Of a DNA stretch of 64,000 nucleotides, positions 27,789 to 34,964 are shown one piece after another. How positions within the stretch are numbered: position 1 is the stretch's first letter; every line of letters starts with the position of its first letter. The stretch is taken from contig CP050848.1 in assembly GCA_014873095.1 (NCBI GenBank), positions 2,108,001 to 2,172,000 of the forward strand, written 5' to 3'. The stretch is from Planctomycetales bacterium ZRK34. Lineage in GTDB: Bacteria > Planctomycetota > Phycisphaerae > Phycisphaerales > Zrk34. The position numbers and the translations under genes were made by a program. The notes under the pieces were generated by a model that did no database searches, had not been told where the DNA came from, and worked only from the letters and a program-made list of their open reading frames with translations.

Positions 27789-28427
27789 ATGAACGCCCCA
27801 CGCAAATCCAATCCACGTCGAGCCGCCGGCCTGTCGCTGGTCGAACTGCTGATCGCGCTGTCGATCTCGGTCTGGCTGTTGACGGCAGTGATGGTCGCAC
27901 TGGACGCTTCGTTTCACGCCTACGCCACCGCGGCGGAATCGGCGTCGACCCAGTCGTCGAGCCGCCTGGTCATGCAGCGTGTGATGACGATGATCCGTTC
28001 GAGCACACTGCACGATGCGTACGACCCCGGTGACGCCTCGGTCACGCTCGACCAGCCCGCCAATCCGCCGGTGCAGTGCGTGGGCATTCAAATGATCGAC
28101 ACGCAGGGCCAACTGATTCGACTCTGGTGGGCGGCCAACGCCTCCTACGGCGATGCCGACCTCGGCGACATGTACTACAAGGCCGGCGCCAACGCCACGC
28201 AGCCGATTCTCGAAAGCGTTCGCATCCAGCGCACCGACGCCAATGATCCGTACCTGTTCACACTGGCCAGCCGCTCCAGCGACGGCGGCCTGCTGCTGAG
28301 TCGCGCCACAATGGACCTGACCGTCGAGCCCGGCGCCGACGCCACGCTGGCGCTGGAGTCCGCCCAGGGCGTTTCGTCCGCGGTGCGGCTGGTCGCCTCG
28401 GCCATGCCCCGTCGCAATCTCGAATAG
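27789..28427 (+). CDS. PilW-like minor pilin/pseudopilin
   Basis: The 212-residue protein has a basic leader MNAPRKSNPRRAAG, a prepilin cleavage G14/L15 and the helix LSLVELLIALSISVWLLTA, with Glu at +5. The mature region (residues ~35-212) contains RLVMQRVMTMIRSS, typical of PilW/GspJ-type minor pilins where this helix follows the stem. The start is 1 bp after the PilX-like stop, so translation is probably coupled. It is the last gene of the operon, followed by a terminator. Confidence 0.85.
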   Translation: MNAPRKSNPRRAAGLSLVELLIALSISVWLLTAVMVALDASFHAYATAAESASTQSSSRLVMQRVMTMIRSSTLHDAYDPGDASVTLDQPANPPVQCVGIQMIDTQGQLIRLWWAANASYGDADLGDMYYKAGANATQPILESVRIQRTDANDPYLFTLASRSSDGGLLLSRATMDLTVEPGADATLALESAQGVSSAVRLVASAMPRRNLE

Positions 28428-28465
28428 CCCGATCGCCTTGATGTGCATGCCACAACCCCTCCAGG

Positions 28466-28490
28466 CCCCGCCCTCCGCGGGGTCTTTTTT
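28466..28490 (+). terminator. Rho-independent terminator of the pil operon
   Basis: The stem CCCCGC (28466-28471) / GCGGGG (28477-28482) with a 5-nt loop is followed by TCTTTTTTT. It lies 38 bp past the last pilus gene. Confidence 0.85.
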
Positions 28491-28668
28491 TACCGGGTAA
28501 AACGGCCTGTCCACCTGTAACGACTGCGCGATTTAGGGTGTACAGATATTTCTCCCGCCTTGAAAAAGCATTTCGATTTACTGGACCGTGTGCGGCGCTG
28601 AATCGTAGTTTTGACTTGGATGAACATGCGGGTCTGATCCATCTGCTGTTCGCCGGTTCGATGCCTTG

Positions 28669-28712
28669 CAACACACACGCACACACATGCACGCACACGG
28701 CACACACACACG
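28669..28712. repeat. CA-dinucleotide tract in the fibro-slime gene leader
   Basis: An imperfect (CA)n/(CACG) run ends 2 bp before AAAGGA and 14 bp before the ATG. It is a possible slippage-prone spacer in the 5' leader. Confidence 0.7.
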
Positions 28713-28725
28713 AAAGGAACCCACC

Positions 28726-29472
28726 ATGAAATGGTCTCACCTGGCCGTTCTGGCGGCAGCGCTGATCGCGGCGTTCGGCAGCGGCGCTGCGGCTGAGTCG
28801 TTGGAGCTCACCGGCACGCTCCGCGACTTCAAAGACTCGCACGGCGACATGGAATACTCACGCAAGAGCTTCGGCCTGCGCACCGGCATCGTCAAATCAA
28901 CCCTCGGCGCCGACAAGAAGCCCGTCTTCAACACCCGCTACAACCGTGGCGACTATTCCTACGCCATGATCACCAGCAAAGACACCTTCGACCAGTGGTT
29001 CCGCAATGTCGACGGCGTCAACCAGTCCGTGCCCTACACCATCGTCCTCGAAGACACCGACAGCGACGGCATCTTCCGCTACCAGCGCTCCAAGCACAAC
29101 AACAAAAGCTTCTTCCCGCTGGACGGTCAGCTCTACGGCAATCAGGGCCGCAGCCACAACTATCATTTCACCTACGAAATCCACACCAAGTTCACCTACT
29201 CCGACCCGGCCAGCCGCGACTACGAAATGAACTTCCAGTTCTCCGGCGACGATGACGTCTGGGTCTACGTCAACAACACGCTCGTGGTCGACCTCGGCGG
29301 CGTCCACTCCGAAGAGTTCGGCTCGGTCAACCTCGACAACCTCGCCGAGCAGCTCGGCCTCGAGCCCGGCAAGACCTACGACTTCGACTTCTTCTTCGCC
29401 GAACGCCACACCACCGAGTCCAACTTCACCCTCGAAACCACCATCCAGTTCCTCAGCCCGCTCTACGACTAA
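28726..29472 (+). CDS. Secreted fibro-slime domain protein
   Basis: The 248-residue protein has a signal peptide (LAVLAAALIAAFGSGAAA). Nearly all of the mature part is a fibro-slime domain (related to PA14): NYHFTYEIHTKFTYSDPASR, then FQFSGDDDVWVYVNNTLVVD, LGGVHSEEFGSVNLD and GKTYDFDFFFAERHTTESNF. The DDDVWV calcium-site motif and the AERHTTESNF block are intact. The family is named from Fibrobacter adhesion proteins and Dictyostelium matrix proteins, so a carbohydrate-binding or adhesive role is likely. The ATG at 28726 fits AAAGGA upstream. It sits just after the pilus operon with its own terminator. Confidence 0.9.
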   Translation: MKWSHLAVLAAALIAAFGSGAAAESLELTGTLRDFKDSHGDMEYSRKSFGLRTGIVKSTLGADKKPVFNTRYNRGDYSYAMITSKDTFDQWFRNVDGVNQSVPYTIVLEDTDSDGIFRYQRSKHNNKSFFPLDGQLYGNQGRSHNYHFTYEIHTKFTYSDPASRDYEMNFQFSGDDDVWVYVNNTLVVDLGGVHSEEFGSVNLDNLAEQLGLEPGKTYDFDFFFAERHTTESNFTLETTIQFLSPLYD

Positions 29473-29500
29473 AGCCTCCCTATCCACCCACCCACGCAAA

Positions 29501-29535
29501 AAGCCGCGAGCCCCAACAGGCCCGCGGCTTTTTTC
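29501..29535 (+). terminator. Rho-independent terminator after the fibro-slime gene
   Basis: The arms AAGCCGCG (29501-29508) and CGCGGCTT (29523-29530) are followed by TTTTC. A clear stem-loop 28 bp past the stop. Confidence 0.85.
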
Positions 29536-29556
29536 TTCTTCATACCAGCAGCCCAC

Positions 29557-29623
29557 GGCGCGTCCCCTGTCGCCCTCTCCCCTTGCGGGAGAGGGTTGGG
29601 TGAGGGGTATTCACGCCAGCGAA
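29557..29623 (+). repeat. REP-like repeat, copy A
   Basis: It starts GGCGCGTCCCCTGTCGCCC and contains the core hairpin CCCTCTCCCC..GGGAGAGGG, then TTGGGTGAGGGGT and an end CGCCAGCGAA. It is a near-identical direct copy of 30073-30147. The right end lies 6 bp from the DUF559 stop codon. Confidence 0.85.
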
Positions 29624-29629
29624 CATCAA

Positions 29630-29995
29630 CTACCAATCCAGCCCAACCCGCCGCGCCACATCCACCGCCACCGCCTCGCCGTCTTTCAACACATCATCAT
29701 TCATATAACGCACCACCCCAAATCCCTGAGACCGCAGATACGCCTCGCGTCGAGCATCCTCATCCGCCCGCCCAACGTGCGACTCGCCATCGACTTCAAT
29801 GATCAGCCGATGCTCGAAGCACACGAAGTCAACCACGAAAGGTCCAATCGGAACCTGTCGTCTGAATTTGATCCCCCCGAGCCGCCGGTCGCGAAGTATC
29901 CACCACAACGCCCGCTCGGGCCCGGTCATGTCACGACGAAGACGCCGAGCGCGATCCCGCGGTGCTTTGGGTTCATCTGAGTTTGAAGCCCCCAT
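29630..29995 (-). CDS. DUF559 (Vsr/PD-(D/E)XK-like) endonuclease-domain protein
   Basis: The 121-residue protein matches DUF559: basic N-terminus, MTGPERALWWILRDRRLGG (Glu27), IKFRRQVPIGPFVVDFVCF (Asp56), LIIEVDGESH (Glu67, Asp69, His73) and a C-terminal VVRYMNDDVL. These residues correspond to the catalytic set of very-short-patch-repair-like PD-(D/E)XK nucleases. No methylase or mismatch-repair gene is adjacent. Both ends abut REP-like repeats, and copies of the same repeats lie inside a transporter gene 3.5 kb away. No Shine-Dalgarno is visible. Enzymatic activity is family-based inference. Confidence 0.85.
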   Translation of the reverse strand: MGASNSDEPKAPRDRARRLRRDMTGPERALWWILRDRRLGGIKFRRQVPIGPFVVDFVCFEHRLIIEVDGESHVGRADEDARREAYLRSQGFGVVRYMNDDVLKDGEAVAVDVARRVGLDW

Positions 29996-30005
29996 CGCCC
30001 GGCCG

Positions 30006-30042
30006 CCCCCTCACCCTGCCCTCTCCCGCCAGGGGAGAGGGT
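30006..30042 (-). repeat. REP-like repeat, copy B1 (inverted)
   Basis: CCCTCACCC, then CCCTCTCCC..GGGAGAGGG on the plus strand, i.e. the same core in minus orientation. It lies 10 bp upstream of the DUF559 start codon. Confidence 0.8.
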
Positions 30043-30072
30043 AAGAAGAAAACAAAACCCCCCGCAGTCCAA

Positions 30073-30147
30073 GGCGCGTCCCCTGACGCCCTCTCCCCTT
30101 TCCGGGGGCGGGAGAGGGTTGGGTGAGGGGTGATTCGCGCCAGCGAA
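30073..30147 (+). repeat. REP-like repeat, copy B2
   Basis: A direct copy of 29557-29623 with an 8-bp longer region around the hairpin loop and spacer. It starts GGCGCGTCCCCTGACGCCC and ends CGCCAGCGAA. It ends 4 bp before the next gene's stop codon. Confidence 0.85.
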
Positions 30148-30151
30148 TATT

Positions 30152-30688
30152 TCACTCAGTCGCCTGTTCAGCCTGCTCTTCGGCGGGCTCTTCAACCGGC
30201 GGCGCCGCGCGGGCCAACGCCAGCGCCTGATCGACCGGCACGCGCCACACGCGCGTCTTCTGGGCATACCACCCATCCATATCGACGGCGACGTACACGC
30301 TGACCAGTTCCTGTTTGCCCAGGGCGCTGGCCGGACGGATGATGTCGACCTGCGCGCTGAACCCGCGCACCTGAACCTGCGCCACCTCATAATGCGGCAG
30401 CCCGCTCTGACCTTCGCCGACGGTCTGCGCGCCGACCGGAAGCTGATCCAACACCTGCGCGTAGGTCTGCTTCGACGTGCCGGCCGGCAGGTCGACGACA
30501 TATCCGTCGGCGGGGTTGTCCCGCACGATCAGATGCTTCAGCGCCACCGCTTCAACCTTGGCGACCGAGGCGCCATCCGGATCGTGGGCCGCCGGTGAAT
30601 CGCCCTGCAGCGGCGGAATGTTCACGTACGGCGAGCCGCACGCGGTCAGCGACAACACGGCAAACACGAGAAAAAGACGAGCAAACAT
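30152..30688 (-). CDS. Putative lipoprotein, function unknown
   Basis: The 178-residue protein has a lipoprotein signal LFLVFAVLSLTACGS (lipobox LTAC, mature Cys 17). The mature part has no family that I recognise; it alternates strands (KHLIVRDNPADGYVVDLP, VAQVQVRGFSAQVDIIRPA) and ends in a Glu/Ala-rich tail. The ATG at 30688 has GGGAG 7 bases upstream; the longer frame is rejected. It is convergent with nothing; its 3' end touches the REP-like copy B2. Confidence 0.75.
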   Translation of the reverse strand: MFARLFLVFAVLSLTACGSPYVNIPPLQGDSPAAHDPDGASVAKVEAVALKHLIVRDNPADGYVVDLPAGTSKQTYAQVLDQLPVGAQTVGEGQSGLPHYEVAQVQVRGFSAQVDIIRPASALGKQELVSVYVAVDMDGWYAQKTRVWRVPVDQALALARAAPPVEEPAEEQAEQATE

Positions 30689-30732
30689 GACAGGGCTCCC
30701 GTTTGGGGGATAAACGAATCTCATCGTGCATT

Positions 30733-31635
30733 CTACACAATCGACGAAACTTCGCCGCATCGCCGCGGCCAGGCGACCGCATCGGCCCGCCAGCCGCCGG
30801 CATCGTCGACCACGTGATGTCGCAACGCCGGGTCAGCCGCCGTGCCGGGCTCGATGTCGATCTGCCAGAATCCCTGCCCGTGCGGGAAGTACGCCGACCG
30901 CATCAGCGGCGCCCCGGCGTTGATGATCGTCAGATTGTCCGCCTCGGTGTGTCGCCAGCACTGCGGTTCGTGGACGTGGCCATGCAGGTACAACACCTGC
31001 GCCGCGCAGCCGGCCATCGCCTCGGCCAGCGAGGCTGCATCGATCAGCGCGTGGCGTTTGGCTTCCGGGGCGCGACCCGGCGGCATGGCGATCGGGTAAT
31101 GACACATCACGATCACCCGATCGGAGGCCGTCATCGGCTCGATGATCTCACCGAGGCGCATCAGCGCGATCGGGTCCAGGTGGCCGCGGTCGGTGATGAG
31201 GTTCGGCCGCGTCGCGTCCAGGCCGACCAGGTGCAGGTGATCACCAAGGCGGCGGTACAGCGGTTCGTGACGCACGGTGTCGACGTTCATCGCCTGCTCG
31301 AAGTAGCGCCGCCGCGTAGACGTGAAGGTGTACCGGTCATGATTACCCGGCACCAGCACCGTGTCATACCGGGCAAACAGCGGCCCGAGTTTCTCGACGA
31401 CAAGTCGAAACTCGGCGCGCGTCGCCGTGGTCGTCAGATCACCGGTGCCCAGCAGCAGGTCGGGGCCGATCGAGTCGACGTGTTCGATCAGCGATGGCAG
31501 GCCCGGGATGTGAAACCGGTGCCGGCGATGAAACCACAGATTCATCTGCCCCAGAACGCGCTTGGACAGCAAGTCCCACGGCCAGATCGCCAGCCGATAC
31601 AGATGAATGTCGCCAAGCAGCACGATGCGCATCAT
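30733..31635 (-). CDS. Calcineurin-like metallophosphoesterase
   Basis: The 300-residue cytosolic protein has the full set of metallophosphoesterase motifs: GDIHLY (D-x-H, residues ~8-13), GTGDLT, VPGNHDRY (GNHD), VMCHYPIA (His) and HGHVHEPQ (GHxH). These bind two metals and hydrolyse phosphoesters. The substrate is not evident; members include nucleotide, DNA and lipid phosphatases. It has no signal peptide. The gene lies 45 bp upstream of the lipoprotein gene on the same strand, so the two may be co-transcribed. Confidence 0.92.
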   Translation of the reverse strand: MMRIVLLGDIHLYRLAIWPWDLLSKRVLGQMNLWFHRRHRFHIPGLPSLIEHVDSIGPDLLLGTGDLTTTATRAEFRLVVEKLGPLFARYDTVLVPGNHDRYTFTSTRRRYFEQAMNVDTVRHEPLYRRLGDHLHLVGLDATRPNLITDRGHLDPIALMRLGEIIEPMTASDRVIVMCHYPIAMPPGRAPEAKRHALIDAASLAEAMAGCAAQVLYLHGHVHEPQCWRHTEADNLTIINAGAPLMRSAYFPHGQGFWQIDIEPGTAADPALRHHVVDDAGGWRADAVAWPRRCGEVSSIV

Positions 31636-31760
31636 GCGGATCCTTCAAAACATACCCCCCAGGGGTGTTGCCCAGCAAGGAACTCTGATCTTCGCCCCGT
31701 CATCGTAATCGTTCTTGTAATCGCAATCACCCCCATAAATAACCACGCCATACCAACCGT

Positions 31761-31980
31761 CAACAATTACTCTATTTTCGACGAAAATAAATTATTATTA
31801 CACACAATAAAAACTGTATATTTCAAATCTTATGACCCACAAATCTATAACCTCAATCGTGCACTGCTCCGAGTCTCCGCAGGCCGCGTTGCTGCCAGTA
31901 ATTGCTCACGAACCGATATGGCCGAGCGTTTTCCGTCATGAGCAATTACTCTATTTTCGTCGAAAATAGAGTAATTGTTG
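31761..31980. mobile_element. MITE-like 220-bp element with 20-bp terminal inverted repeats
   Basis: The left end CAACAATTACTCTATTTTCG (31761-31780) is perfectly reverse-complemented at the right end (31961-31980). The right end is itself half of a 35-bp palindrome (31943-31977, central T), and a further 12-bp inverted pair (31897-31908 / 31939-31950) lies inside. The first ~110 bp are very AT-rich, unlike the genome. There is no coding frame and no clear target-site duplication. The flanks 31636-31760 and 31981-32135 hold no recognisable gene. Confidence 0.6.
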
Positions 31981-32135
31981 GCCTGCAAGAAACGCTTCTT
32001 CACTAACGGAAAAATGAAGGCGCTCGCAGGGTTTGATCACGCAAATCGTCGCTGATGAAAAGCGCGAACAGACTATTGAAGAACGACAAGATCGAAACCG
32101 CCGCGCTGTCCCGGCTTCAAGTGAGACAACCAATC

Positions 32136-34292
32136 TCACATTGTCACTGTTTCACGTCGACGGCTCGTTGCCGCGCGATACAGCAGCCCCGCCACGCCCG
32201 CCAGCAGCAACAGGCCCGGCCAGCTCGGCGGATGTTCGAGCCCGATCGACAGCGGGTTCACACCCTCGTTGATCACGATCGGTATTGCCAGCAGAATACC
32301 GAGAATCGCCTCGCCGGTGATCAACCCCGCCGCCAGCAGCAGCCCGCGCCGCTGTCCGGCCTCGCGCAGTTGCACCATCGACGATTGCATCTCGCCCTCG
32401 GCTTCATCGTCAAATCGCCTCAGATGAAACCGGTCCGCCGCCCACGCGATCAGTCCGCCGGCAAACATCACCGTGCCCAGTTCCAGCGGCAGGTAGAGCC
32501 CGACAGCGACCGCTAGCACCGGTGTGCGAAACGCCGCGTTCTTCTTTTCCAGCACCACATCTAGCGTGATCACCGCCACCGCCACGCCCGCGCCGATGAT
32601 CACCATCGTCCATGGCAGATTGCGTTCGAATACACCCCTGGCAACCGATGCCATCAGCGACGCCTGCGGGGCGGCCAGCGGCTGCTGCCCCTCCGTGTGA
32701 ATCGGCCCGATGCCGTAGGCGTGAAGCAGCAGCGTCAACACCGGCGCCATCACGAAGGCAGCCGCCGTCACCCCCACCACCTGCATCACCTGCTGCTTCC
32801 ACGGCGTGGCGCCGAGCAGGTGGCCAGTCTTCAAATCCTGCATGTTGTCACCGCCGATCGCCGCGGCACAACACACGACCGCGCCGATCAGAATCGCCGC
32901 CACCGGTCCGTCCGCCGTGCCCGTGCCGATCCACAACAGCAACAGGGCGGTGCACAGAATCGTCGCGATCGTCACACCCGAAATCGGGTTGTTCGACGAG
33001 CCGACCAGGCCCGCCATGTACGACGCCACCGCGGAAAATAAAAATCCCGCCACCAGCATCGCCCCCGCCATGAACGCCACCACACCCGCCGGCTCCTTCG
33101 GCAGCACGTGACTGAACACGAAATAAAGCGGCACCACCGACACGACGATCCCCGCGATCACCCAAGGCAGCGGCGCATCGCGCTCGGTCCGATCCGGCGC
33201 AGGCGCGTCCGCATCACGAGCCGCGCGAAACGCATCGAGCCCCGACCGCACGCCCTCGACCAGACTCGGCATCAACCGGATCAGCGCCCACAACCCACCG
33301 ACGACCATCGCCCCCACGCCGATGTATCGTGTCTGTGTTGACCAAAGCGACCACGCAAAATCAGCCGCCCCCGCGGAAGCTGCATCAGCCGCCGGCGTCT
33401 GGGTCGCAAGGATCGGTATCGCGATGTACCAGTTGATCGCCCCACCCAGAAAGATCAGCACGGCGATGTTCAGCCCGACGATGTAGCCCACGCCGATCAG
33501 CGCCGGCGCGAGGCTGATCCCCGCATAGCCGACCGATGATCCGATCCGCCCGGCGACCTCGGCATTGCCGGCAAACAGTCGCAGGCCCGACTCGCAGACC
33601 TTGAACACCGCGCCGATCGCCGACCCGACCACCAGCGGTTTGACTGATGCCCCCTCCGCGCCACCTCTCCCTCTGGGAGAGGTCGGCCCGTCAGGGCCGG
33701 GTGAGGGTGCGCCGGTGGTAGACGACGCTCGATGCGAAACCAGGTTCGACTGCTCAGCGCCCTCACCCCAGCCCTCTCCCACAGGGAGAGGGGGTTCTTT
33801 CGCCCCGCTGGAATGATCGCCGACCTTCAATACCTCCGCCGTCGCCACGCCCTCGGGGAACTTCAGCTTCGCCGCCACCACCAGCGCGCGCCGCAGCGGC
33901 ACGGTGAACATCACACCGATCAACCCGCCCAGCGCCGCGATCAGCGTCGTGGTCCAGTAGTCAAAATGATCCCACGCTCCGAGGATCAGCAGCGACGGAA
34001 TCGTGAAGATCACCCCGGCGGCCAGCGACTCGCCTGCGCTGGCGGCGGTCTGCACGGCATTGTTCTGCAGAATGTTTCCACGGCGCAGCGCCTTGAACAC
34101 ACCCATCGAAATCACCGCCGCCGGAATCGACGCCGCCACAGTCATGCCCGCCTTCAAGCCGAGGTAAACATTCGCCGCCCCCAGCAGCATCGCCAGCCCC
34201 ACGCCCAGCAGCAGAGTCAGCGGGGTGATTTCAGGCAAGCTCGTCGCGGCCGGGATGTGCGGTTCTGAAGACCTGAGTTGCGAATCAGCCAT
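32136..34292 (-). CDS. OPT-family oligopeptide/metal-chelate transporter
   Basis: The 718-residue protein with ~14-16 membrane helices has the OPT signatures LGLKAGMTVAASIPAAVISM, NAVQTAASAGESLAAGVIF and, later, SSNNPISGVTIATI and GGDNMQDLKTGHLLGATPWK. The family imports small peptides or metal chelates by proton symport. Residues ~165-212 (EPPLPVGEGWGEG..., GPDGPTSPRGRGG) are not transporter-like: they are the translation of a REP-like inverted repeat pair, in frame, in a loop between helices. The gene is otherwise intact. It is divergent from the MgtC gene with only 43 bp between starts. Confidence 0.9.
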   Translation of the reverse strand: MADSQLRSSEPHIPAATSLPEITPLTLLLGVGLAMLLGAANVYLGLKAGMTVAASIPAAVISMGVFKALRRGNILQNNAVQTAASAGESLAAGVIFTIPSLLILGAWDHFDYWTTTLIAALGGLIGVMFTVPLRRALVVAAKLKFPEGVATAEVLKVGDHSSGAKEPPLPVGEGWGEGAEQSNLVSHRASSTTGAPSPGPDGPTSPRGRGGAEGASVKPLVVGSAIGAVFKVCESGLRLFAGNAEVAGRIGSSVGYAGISLAPALIGVGYIVGLNIAVLIFLGGAINWYIAIPILATQTPAADAASAGAADFAWSLWSTQTRYIGVGAMVVGGLWALIRLMPSLVEGVRSGLDAFRAARDADAPAPDRTERDAPLPWVIAGIVVSVVPLYFVFSHVLPKEPAGVVAFMAGAMLVAGFLFSAVASYMAGLVGSSNNPISGVTIATILCTALLLLWIGTGTADGPVAAILIGAVVCCAAAIGGDNMQDLKTGHLLGATPWKQQVMQVVGVTAAAFVMAPVLTLLLHAYGIGPIHTEGQQPLAAPQASLMASVARGVFERNLPWTMVIIGAGVAVAVITLDVVLEKKNAAFRTPVLAVAVGLYLPLELGTVMFAGGLIAWAADRFHLRRFDDEAEGEMQSSMVQLREAGQRRGLLLAAGLITGEAILGILLAIPIVINEGVNPLSIGLEHPPSWPGLLLLAGVAGLLYRAATSRRRETVTM
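33663..33793. repeat. REP-like inverted pair inside the OPT gene (copies C1 and C2)
   Basis: C1 (33663-33707, plus): ACCTCTCCC..GGGAGAGGT, a second small hairpin GGCCC..GGGCC, then GGGTGAGGG. C2 (33760-33793, minus): CCCTCACCC, CCCTCTCCC..GGGAGAGGG. The same core is found around the DUF559 gene. The insert keeps the reading frame. Confidence 0.85.
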
Positions 34293-34335
34293 AGCCCCAT
34301 GATACCCCGACTAGCCCGGCACGTAGAATCGGTCG

Positions 34336-34827
34336 ATGGATTGGTTACCGCAACTGCAACTGATCGGGCAGGTCGTCGCGGCGGGTGTGCTCGGCGGCCT
34401 GGTCGGCGCCGAGCGCGAATGGTCGAAAAAACCCGCCGGCCTGCGCACGCACATGCTCGTCGCCGCCGGGGCATGTTTATTCATGCTGCTGGGTGAAACG
34501 ATCGTCGAGCAGTTTGCCGTCGAAAGTGAAAACACCATCGTCAGCGCCGACCCGGTCCGCATCATGCAGGCGATCATCGTCGGCATCAGCTTCCTCGGCG
34601 CCGGCACGATCATCACCAACGACCACCAGCAGCGCATCGAAGGCCTGACCACCGCCGCCAGCGTGTTGCTGACCACGGCCGTCGGCATCGCGGTGGCGCT
34701 GGATCAGTGGATCCTCGCGGCAGGCGTGTCGATTCTGACGCTGATCGTGCTGCGGCTCATGAGTCTGGCCAACAAGGAAATTCACGACGCCCGCGAACAG
34801 GTCGACGGCGAAGACGATCAGAAATAA
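34336..34827 (+). CDS. MgtC/SapB-family membrane protein
   Basis: The 163-residue protein has four predicted helices and the MgtC N-terminal pattern GGLVGAEREWSKKPAGLRTHM (residues ~20-40), then LVAAGACLFMLLG, IVGISFLGAGTII and IEGLTTAASVLLTTAVGIAVAL. In pathogens MgtC inhibits the F-ATPase and supports growth at low Mg2+; this short environmental form lacks the long C-terminal soluble domain. It ends in an acidic tail. Divergent from the OPT transporter, with a possible shared control region of 43 bp. Confidence 0.9.
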   Translation: MDWLPQLQLIGQVVAAGVLGGLVGAEREWSKKPAGLRTHMLVAAGACLFMLLGETIVEQFAVESENTIVSADPVRIMQAIIVGISFLGAGTIITNDHQQRIEGLTTAASVLLTTAVGIAVALDQWILAAGVSILTLIVLRLMSLANKEIHDAREQVDGEDDQK

Positions 34828-34964
34828 TTTCGGGCACTCCCTGACACAATTCATCTGCGCGGCCGCGTTTTGTGGGGTATTATGAACGCCGTGAGGTTGT
34901 TGCGCTTGCTCGCAGCAGACTGTTTGCATCATCGTCCGCCCGCCAGAAAAGCTGAAGGTATCCC

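Larger units (their letters stand above)
29557..30147. mobile_element. Candidate REP-flanked DUF559 element
   Basis: A complete DUF559 nuclease gene lies between two direct REP-like repeats (67 and 75 bp) with a third, inverted copy beside its start codon. The layout resembles REP-associated tyrosine transposase islands but with a Vsr-like nuclease. Mobility is inference from the layout; no target-site duplication was identified. Confidence 0.4.

Noticed and set aside
29252..29980. 242-residue plus-strand frame across the fibro-slime end and DUF559
   Set aside because: Runs through a terminator and repeat DNA; Ser/Thr/Pro-rich shadow of the true genes.
31761..31980. Integron attC site
   Set aside because: The ends lack proper RYYYAAC / GTTRRRY core sites and no integrase or cassette array is nearby.
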